A stretch of 64,000 nucleotides of DNA from contig NQMI01000046.1 in NCBI GenBank assembly GCA_002270565.1, positions 188,503 through 252,502 of the forward strand, read 5' to 3'. The notes beneath the pieces were generated by a model. It searched no databases. It saw only the letters and a program-made list of their open reading frames with translations, and was not told where the DNA came from. Within the stretch, counting starts at the first letter, position 1. Every line of letters begins with the position of its first letter. This DNA comes from Stenocarpella maydis. Lineage: Eukaryota; Ascomycota; Sordariomycetes; Diaporthales; Diaporthaceae. This document shows positions 56,745 through 64,000 of the stretch, one piece after another. Position numbers and translations under genes: made by a program.

Positions 56745-59700
56745 TCATCGGAATTTCTTTTCAATGTTCACCAACAGTTTCCCAGCGCTAGGCTTGCCGT
56801 AAGCATCCTTCAGGTCGATGAATCGATATCCCGGTTGCAAACGATCGAGCCTAATGCAGGCCCACGCGGCGAGCTTGTCTTTGACGAGTCCCTCGTCCTC
56901 GATCTTGAACCTTTTAATTTGGGGAAACATTAGCATATTACCTATCACGCGTATGTAACGGGGGGATGGGGGAGATGCTCTTGATTTGCGGGAGGGAAAA
57001 GCGCCACTTGGCTGCACTCGCTCGTGCCACTGAAAGCTACACCAACACGCGTCAGGCACCGGTGGCGAGCATTTTGGGTAACAGAGCTGGGGGCGAGGCA
57101 GATGACGACCACGATCTGGTCTCGGGTAGTTGCTTCTGAAAAGTGACGATGACGCGGGCATGTGTTGCTGCGAGGCACAAGCCGCACATGCAACACATGC
57201 AGCACATGTGGAGCTTGCCTGGGCCACAGGGGGTCAGGAAGGTGTTCCACCACATCCCGAGGATGTGTGGGCAGGAAGGCGAGCCGCACCATGCCCCCTG
57301 TTCTCCACACCGGTGAGAGATGCAAATCTGACAGCAGTGGTCGAAGGGCTGTGAGGCTCCGGGTGGCATCTTCCTAGCACCCCCCCCCCACTCTGGGCGC
57401 AGGGTCTGCATTTCCAACACAGGCCACGATACGCTAGATGCGAGACTGGCAATTCGCGTATCGGAGGCGCGTTGAAAGGCTCTGTCCCCCCCTAGCGATG
57501 CGCTGGATGGCTGTGTCCAACGGTGCAACATGACTGACGGGTACGCTACCCGTGGTGTGTGTGGGTGCGGAGAATGAATCCTGGGCAGCTGGGCAGTACA
57601 AAAAGTGACAGATGACAGGACGAGTGCTGGAACGGCGGAAACATGCAAAGACTGCAAGGGGCACACAATGGGGACGGGGCTGCGAGCTTAGGCGAGGTAT
57701 TGCGCCCGGCTAAACTGATGATGATAACTCACCTTACGAAGCTGAGTTCCTCCACGACCCTGTCTATCCGGGGGAACTTGAGCTCTTGGCCCATGCCCCA
57801 GTCAGGGTTCTCGGTCTCGCTGCTCCTGGTCTCCCTCTTGTATTGGCCGTCCTGGACGAGGCCGCTCTTTATGGCCTTCTTCTCGGTGAGCTCCTCGGGC
57901 GTCTCGACGTGCAGCTCGCACTTGACTAGCGGCTGGAAGGCGGTGCTTGCGGACGTGCTGACGCTCGACACGGTGCTGGCGCCGCTGCTGGTGTCGTTGC
58001 CGCGCTCCCCGGGCAGCGGCAGGAGCTGCCCCGCGAGGACCGTGACGCGCAACATCAGCGCCCGGCGCCGCCCGGCCTCGGCCTGCGACGTCGTCTGGTC
58101 GCCGCTCAGGTAGCCCTGGGGCTTGAGGACCCAGCCCTGCTCAGACTCGAACATGGCGCTGTTGAGCATGATGGCCTCGTCGACGTGCGCGCGCTGCCAG
58201 TTCAGAGCCACCATCTGGATGCCCTTGCGCCAGTAGATCGAGGGGTCGAGGTTTGTCGAGCTGACACGGGTCGAGTGTGGGTACGCGCGCATGAAATAGT
58301 CTCGGTTGTGAGTGAACATCTCGCGGTGCTTGCTTTGGTGCAGCTTCAGGATCTTGTACTCGTCGATGGAGAAGATGTGCGAGGGCGACCTGGCGGCTGG
58401 CGCCGAGAAGTCCTTGTAGTGCTCGCTGTGTGTGTAGATGGCCAGCTTTCCGAGCGTCTCGCGGATGAGCGACTTGGACGTCTTGACCATCTGAGCCAGC
58501 TCCCCCGTCTCTGTTCTGGTCTCTCCCACGACCGTCGGCCTCTCATCTTCTGACGCTGAACCGTCATCGTCATGCATCGTAGGTACCGTGAGCTGACTGC
58601 TCCCCTTCAGCATTGTGTATCCCGTCGGTGCTGCCTTTTTCACCTTGACGAGGATCTTCTCCATAAGCTCCTCGAGCCTCGGCTGTCGAGCACTTGGGTC
58701 GCAGTCCTGGAGCGGTTCATCCAGAAGATGATCGCCCCACTCCTCCTTCATGATCTCCACAATCATATCCTGCTGCTCGCCCGTAGCGTGGACCTCCAGA
58801 CTGATGACGAGCGGCAGTTTGTTCGTCTTGAAAGCCGACTCCTTGATGACACGGCATACCTCGCGCAAGGGGATGCGCTTCGCAAGGCCCAGGTCGCCCA
58901 GCCCCTGGACGGTGTGCGCGTGCGTCACCTCGGGCTCTATCCTGCGACCGCGCGGCTCCCTCGACCTCGACCGCGACCGCGACCTAGAGTTCTGCGCCTG
59001 CAGCCTGAGGCCCTCGGCCGAACGCACGTGGCGCAGCGGCGGGCTCAGGTCGTTCGGGTCCAGCAGGTCGCCCGGGTCGAGCGATGTCGAGCTGTAGCTC
59101 GCGGCCGGCAGTGCCAGGTGCAGCGAGCTCAGGCTAGCGCTGGCGAGGCTGAGCTTGGAGCTCTGGGTGCGGTCGTGCCTCCTCGACGACAGCTCGTGCC
59201 ACTTCTGGTCGATCTTCTCCGCGAACGACTGCGCGGCCGCCGGGAGCGAGTGGATAGAGGTCGCCGAGAGGGTGGAAGGGTTTCTCTTGTGCTTGTGCGC
59301 GTCGCGCCTTGGCGATTTCGACCTGCTGGGTGTGGGCGTCCTGGGCCTCTCTGTGTATCCCTCGCCGTTCCATACGTCAATCTCCACGCAGCGGCAGTCA
59401 TCCTCCAGGACCGACCGGTACGCGTCCGCAGACACCTCGCCGCTGAGCTGGTTGCCCAATCCGATATATGTGTTGTGACTGCTGCTGATGAAGTAGTTCG
59501 TGATTGGTTTCGACAGGTCCTTCTTGCCCGCCGGCTTCAGGGCGACGCTGTAGTCGTGCAGCCAGACGTAGACGAAGTCCCCTAGGCTGTACTTCTCCTT
59601 CTCAAGTGGGCGGACGAGGCCACCCTGTGTCTCTACTAGGAACTCCTCCAGCCTTTCGCGGGTTATATAGTCCCCTTCCCGTCCGCGGAGCGAAGTAAAT

Positions 59701-60089
59701 ATGCGCTCGATATGCCTGCGAGTCGACTCTTTGAGCAAGGGAAGGTCAGGGTTGTAGCTGAGAGAGAAGGGAGCGGCGCGGAGGGTGTCAATCGGCGATG
59801 TCGCCTCGCTCAAGTCATCGCTGAAGGTGGCCGTGGTGGTCTCATCGTCGAAATCCGTCTTGAGCTGCTCTGACTTGCTATGCTGGTGGCCGGCGCGGAT
59901 CTGTTTCTGTTGCTGTTGCTGCTGCTGCTGCTGCTGCTGGCCGGGCCCGCCGCCCAGCGCAACCATCTGGAAGAAGTGCTTCCATGCCGTGTGTGCGCCG
60001 AACTTTGGGCTCGGCGTCGGCCCCCCAAGTCTTGCCGCGGTTCCGTCCTCGATCCTAGCTGTGGCTCTGGCACCCCTGTACGGCCACAT
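56745..60089 (-). CDS. PLC1: Phosphoinositide-specific phospholipase C (delta-like)
   Basis: It splits PIP2 into diacylglycerol and inositol trisphosphate at membranes, with calcium. Exons: 60089-57733 and 56910-56745, separated by an unusually long 822-nt intron (GTGAGT...AAAAG, branch-like gctaat nearby). The join gives LSFVRFKIEDEG, which is contiguous in the C2 domain. About 840 residues in order: polyglutamine tract, EF-hand-like region (PDLPLLKESTRRHIERIF), PI-PLC X box from LSKPITNYFISSSHNTYIG (first catalytic His) through EIDVWNGEG, a charged Ser/Arg linker inside X, the second His block VTHAHTVQG, the Y box (SRDYFMRAYP-like, IYWRKGIQMVALNWQ) and C2. The start is uncertain. The frame is open to 60197, but that codon is TTG; ATG at 60089 or 59969 is possible, or an upstream exon. 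Confidence 0.85.
56911..57732 (-). other. Long (822-nt) intron of the PLC gene
   Basis: Between donor GTGAGT and acceptor AAAAG of the PLC gene. It contains three CACATG words (57184-57209) and poly-C/G runs. Other introns in this window are 47-198 nt. Confidence 0.7.
59899..59940 (-). repeat. CAG/CAA repeat coding polyglutamine in PLC
   Basis: About 12 Gln codons interrupted only by synonymous changes, near the N-terminus of the PLC protein. Confidence 0.9.
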
Positions 60090-62194
60090 CGCCGGGTGGG
60101 TTTGGGCGCGCTTTCGTGCTCCCTGTTGGGCCGGGAAAAGGGCGGATGCTGTCAGTCGCTGCCTTTTCTTCTTGTTCTGCCCCTCCTTTTGGTGCAAGCA
60201 CGCGGCTATCGCGGGGGGTTCGGCTCGGGGAAGGGCAATTGGACTGGGAGGTCGGGATTTACAGGATAATTATTTGTGGTGGCGGCGGTGCGCACGGGAA
60301 GCAAATGTGTATGCACAGGGTCTCTCAACACGGGGAAAGAGGGAGCTCTTTGCTCTTGTTTGTTTTATTCCTTCGCCTCTGCTCTGTGCTGGAGAACTTA
60401 CGAGGCAACCCATGGATAAAATGATATGATGGGTGGTCCGTATTTGCGATGGCGTATTGCCTGGCCCTGTTTGTTCAGGGGACGGGCGGGACCGGGGGCC
60501 CGTCCTGCGAGATTCAGAGATCTGCGAGGCGTGCAGAATTTATGGGGAACTGGCTGCAGCTGCTTGGCCGTGTTCGTTGGGCGGGTCTCACTATTGCTCG
60601 AGTGCCGGGCGGGTGAGCTTGCCCGGGCTGGACATGGCAGGTTTCGCTGTCGTGGGTGGCGTCACTATGTTGAGAGCTCCGGAAAGGTCGACCAGCGAAG
60701 AGGAGCAAAGAGGTGTATCGTAAGTAGAAGAATGGGGAAAGTGGAAAAATGTACGAATAAAAGATGCGAGCGAGGAGGGAAAGGGAACAAGGTCAGCATT
60801 GATCAACTCCCAGGATTCCTCAGCCAAGGAATAGGGATGGATCAGCTTTCTAGAGGGAGCTTCAGCTGAGGAAGCGAGTGGCGCCCCTCCTGCAGCCCGC
60901 CCGTTTGTACTCGATAACGCAATGAGAGCGCAGCACAGAGCAGCATTGGACACGGCGTAGCGCAAACGCAGGGCGATGCTAAACTCTAGCCTTGTCTTGA
61001 TGAAGTAGCGGGCGCCCTCCCTCATGCCAGCCTGCTGTATGCTCGCTCGTTTAACGATTAGAGTTGCGGAACAATTTGGCAGGGGGTCCCAATGTTGGGC
61101 CCACGATTGGATCAATTGATCTCTGGTACGAAGGTCCCGAGCGACGGATCCCAACTGCTTGGATGGGGACCAAGACCTGAGACGGCTCGCCGGGAGCCAG
61201 TGGGAGGGCAGGTCCCTGTGGCATTGTGAACCCTGCAGCCGGGCTTCCCAAGAAGCTTCAAGGCTGACAGGATGGGCACCGAACTCACACACAACCTGCA
61301 TAGGTGGTGTTGACTGGGGTGGCTGAGCTCGTGGCTGGTCGCTGCAGGCCACGAAAGGATTAATCAGCTCGGTGCAGACGGTCTAGCCCACTACTACCAC
61401 CACCACCACCACCAGAGCAGCGGCAGCAGCTGACAGTATGTGGCATCATTTCTCAGGCGACTCCACCAAGTTGTGGAGTAGTGCCCTCTTGCTGCATTGG
61501 CCCCGGGTTTCTGGATGGGACGGTCTTTCCGCAGGGCTGATCAAACCGGCAAACCGTCCGGTCTGTGGGGGCAGCGGGCTTGTCGCTTCGACGACCTGGA
61601 CTGTGCCGCAGCAGAACCCAGCACCTGCATGGCCTTTTCCGTGCATTGGATCATCTCTGAGGATGCAAGTCGACGAAACCCTCTCTAGGCTTTCCCCCGG
61701 CTTCGCCTCCTCCTCCCCTCGCTGGAGAGACGACGTGAGCGCGCGCACACGCACCCGGACCACCCGTTTTGGCTTTGAGGGCAGGCGAGCAGCCAAGCCT
61801 GGCAATCAAAGGCGAACGCTGCCCCTGAATCCCAATGCATGGGAGCCCGGTTTGGCCTGTGGGGTGGAGGGGCCCCAGAGCCAGACTCGCAGGCTCGCCA
61901 AAGCTGATCGACAGCTGTCCAAGTCCCGTGCCTGGAGTTTCTATTTTGGGCCGGCTGTCATTGTGTTTGTTGAGGTCATCGTTTTTCGTGTTCGCCGGCC
62001 TGCCCATCGTCTGAGGCCCTGTTTTGCCCGCTCGTCTGCCTGCTGCCTGGAATGAGCAATGACAGGCACGTACCTGGGGGATATGCAAACGAGCCGGCTT
62101 GAGGTTGAGGGCGCGGGAATGACTTCAATGTTGTTAGGGGCGCAGCTGCCTGGACTTGCATTCCCGACTGGCTGCTGCGCATTTGTGTTGTGTG

Positions 62195-62226
<32 letters not shown>

Positions 62227-62535
62227 GTGAAGCAGCGGCTGGCCAACCACAACGTCATTGGCCCGACGTGCACAAGCTGCTGACATTCAAACGTCGGGCT
62301 GTCAAGCAGCGTCACCACGCCAAATGCCTAGCCGCTGCAAGTGCCACCACACTGCACGAACTGACAGCCTCAGCCACTGCACACTATCGATTTGCCAGGG
62401 CCTTATTCGAATCCTTATTCGAATCCTTGCCTCGGTACCGACCTGGACACAGCAATCATCTCTCGGTCTGGCACAAGGGAGCTTCCACCACCAAATACTG
62501 TGCCCAGGCTCTCGCCAGCTCCAGACAACCCCAAG
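60090..62535. other. Divergent intergenic region (PLC / cupin)
   Basis: 2.45 kb between the two start codons. Contains a (TG)n tract at 62202-62226 and a tandem duplicated 12-mer (cttattcgaatc, 62402-62425) just upstream of the cupin gene. No gene recognised; ORFs in 60.4-61.4 and 61.4-62.1 kb look like chance frames. Confidence 0.5.
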
Positions 62536-62823
62536 ATGGCCGACGAGAAGGCACAGCGCGACCACGAGGCTGAGGTCCGCTCCTGGGGTTTTGACCGCGT
62601 CTTCACCTGGTCCGACAGCCCTAACGCCCATTACCCGCCGCACTCCCACGCCGGTGTGACAACGCATCTCGTCCTCAAGGGCCAGCTGACCTACACCTAC
62701 CCCAAGGACGAGAACCCTACCAAGCAGACGATCGGCGTCGGCGAGAGGTGGGACGTCGACGCTGGCAAGGTGCATGAGGTCTGGGTGGGCGGCGACGGGT
62801 GTACCTATGTCATCGGGGAGTAA
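62536..62823 (+). CDS. Small cupin-domain protein
   Basis: A single-exon product of 95 residues. It has the cupin metal-binding pattern: HYPPHSHAGVTTHLVLKG supplies the two His of the first motif and the following strand; G-x-x-W-x-VDAGKVHEVWVG supplies the second motif with its His. Cupins of this size may be isomerases, dioxygenases or sensors, and the sequence does not tell which. Start is the ATG in ccaagATGG; the frame is open upstream to 62392, but only through a non-ATG codon. Confidence 0.7.
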   Translation: MADEKAQRDHEAEVRSWGFDRVFTWSDSPNAHYPPHSHAGVTTHLVLKGQLTYTYPKDENPTKQTIGVGERWDVDAGKVHEVWVGGDGCTYVIGE

Positions 62824-63253
62824 GCAGGCATGGCCCCGGATCTCAGTCCTTGGAAGGACTTGAGATTCCCAAAATGACCGAGTAGACAAGGAGGACTACT
62901 AAGCCTTTAGGATCAATGGGCAATCCCATGGATACGGCAGCCTTTGACTCAGGCTTTATTTCCTTGATTCCCATCTAGGGGAGGTGGTCCTGATCGATTG
63001 AGAGGACATTTGGATACTTAAGTGATATTCTGCCAGTGCGCAGATAGTCAAGCAGGTCATGTTTATGAAAGCGCCGAATATACTAATGCATTAGGCGAAC
63101 TATCAACGAACATAAAAACTCCATCGCTGGCTCCTACGGGCATGGGATCGTCTGAAGACCTGCGGATGCCCTGTCACCAGGAGGCAGACACTGCGCCCGC
63201 CAACCGTGCTACTTCCTCTCAGTGAACCATTGCCCTGGCTTGATCTTAATGTC
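62824..63253. other. Intergenic region, convergent 3' ends
   Basis: No gene recognised. Confidence 0.5.
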
Positions 63254-64000
63254 CTATATATGCGTGCTTGCTCTAGACTCTGAAGTTTCTTGCCAGAAAC
63301 TTACAGCAACATCTGCCACCTCGGTACCCTTGGTGATGACAACCTCGTGGCCCGCCTCCAACTCTTCCACCTTGAAAGCTTCAACGCCGAGGGTGCTTTC
63401 TACTTCTGGTATGATCTTGTCTTTATCTACAATCAAGTCAGAGGACCCGAATACAAACAGCACCTTCCCACCAATCAGCCCTGGGAGACGATCATTTCCT
63501 CTCCTTGCAGAGAGCATCGAGCCCAGCCTCTTCCATTCTTCGTGACGTTCATAAATCGGGCCGTAGTGCAAGGTACTTATTACGGCCGGTACGAAACCCT
63601 CATGACAACGCAGCTGCCACGACGTGACCGACGCTACCGTCACGTCGGGTCGAGCTGGTGATATGATGGCATCATCCCAGGGATCACCAGTCTTGTCTCC
63701 ACCAGCGGCACTACCATCCTCCGCAGCCACGTATCTGTGCTCCATCCGGCGCCTGTATATGTGGTAGAGCAGCTTCTCTGCCAGCCAAGACCTCGAGTAG
63801 AGCAGCCTCGCGCGCCAGTTGGTATCACTTTGCTTGTTGATGAGGCCACCTGGGGCCACCAAGACCAAGGACCGGACCAAGTGAGGGAACCAGCTGGCAA
63901 AGTTCGCAGCCAGGCCTCCCCCCAACGAGTAGCCGATGAGGTGGAACCCCCCGTTGTCTCTCGCCGTGGCGTTGCCTGTCCAGCTGACCTCGGAGCTTGC
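63254..64000 (-). CDS. Alpha/beta hydrolase, 3' part (runs off the right edge)
   Basis: The last 248 codons of a gene that starts beyond the window; the frame is open at 64000. Near the edge it has the nucleophile elbow HLIGYSLGGGLAANFASWFP (Ser of G-x-S-x-G), then SLVLVAPGGL, a cap region with Arg-rich RRRMEHRY, FVFGSSDLIVDKDKI (the acid strand) and LEAGHEVVIT (the catalytic His). These are the usual order of the fold. It ends SRASTHI. Substrate unknown; no signal peptide can be judged because the N-terminus is missing. Confidence 0.8.
   Translation of the reverse strand, partial: ASSEVSWTGNATARDNGGFHLIGYSLGGGLAANFASWFPHLVRSLVLVAPGGLINKQSDTNWRARLLYSRSWLAEKLLYHIYRRRMEHRYVAAEDGSAAGGDKTGDPWDDAIISPARPDVTVASVTSWQLRCHEGFVPAVISTLHYGPIYERHEEWKRLGSMLSARRGNDRLPGLIGGKVLFVFGSSDLIVDKDKIIPEVESTLGVEAFKVEELEAGHEVVITKGTEVADVAVSFWQETSESRASTHI

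Noticed and set aside
58572..59585. 337-codon open frame, plus strand
   Set aside because: Antisense shadow of the PLC X domain.

Overview
The window looks like chromosomal DNA of a filamentous ascomycete (Pezizomycotina, probably a Sordariomycete). The genes have short introns with GTRNGY donors and YAG/AAG acceptors. The coding DNA is GC-rich, and the products are typical of fungi: a two-domain type mRNA-capping triphosphatase, Rpn2, Rrp43, a GH7 endoglucanase and an NPP1/NLP protein. The transposon blocks carry the C-to-T / G-to-A decay of repeat-induced point mutation (RIP). I cannot name the species.

Layout. 1-15.85 kb is an AT-rich block of dead transposons. It holds two same-orientation copies of a repeat with a minus-strand Ulp1/C48-like peptidase gene and a divergent plus-strand gene, a Ty3/Gypsy element on the minus strand (4.8-9.7 kb), a second Gypsy remnant (11.0-14.1 kb) and a Tc1/mariner-like transposase remnant (14.4-15.4 kb). 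Single N bases at 1078 and 11038 are probable assembly joins. From about 15.85 kb the composition turns abruptly GC-rich. 16.2-27.7 kb holds housekeeping genes: a cytochrome b5-type sulfite oxidase, RPN2 (with an apparent 1-nt frameshift) and the capping-enzyme beta subunit, the last two divergent. 28.4-31.9 kb holds two secreted plant-biomass proteins on the minus strand: a CBM9-like domain protein and a GH7 endoglucanase. 33.8-34.3 kb is a 582-bp element with long terminal inverted repeats. 35.0-37.4 kb holds an LRAT/NlpC-like protein and a divergent CinA-like protein. An AT-rich relic lies at 38.3-38.9 kb, and an NLP-family necrosis-inducing protein gene at 40.1-41.1 kb. 43.1-45.5 kb holds RRP43 and a divergent small charged protein.

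45.55-56.74 kb is an 11-kb stretch in which I recognise no gene. It has one AT-rich relic and many simple repeats. 56.7-60.1 kb is a phosphoinositide-specific phospholipase C whose last intron is about 822 nt long. A small cupin gene (62.5 kb) and the 3' part of an alpha/beta hydrolase running off the right edge complete the window.

The genes do not form one pathway. The most coherent theme is a set of secreted proteins for plant interaction or biomass breakdown (CBM9-like, GH7, NLP) among housekeeping genes next to RIP-inactivated transposons. Exon borders were set by hand from splice signals, reading-frame continuity and family conservation.
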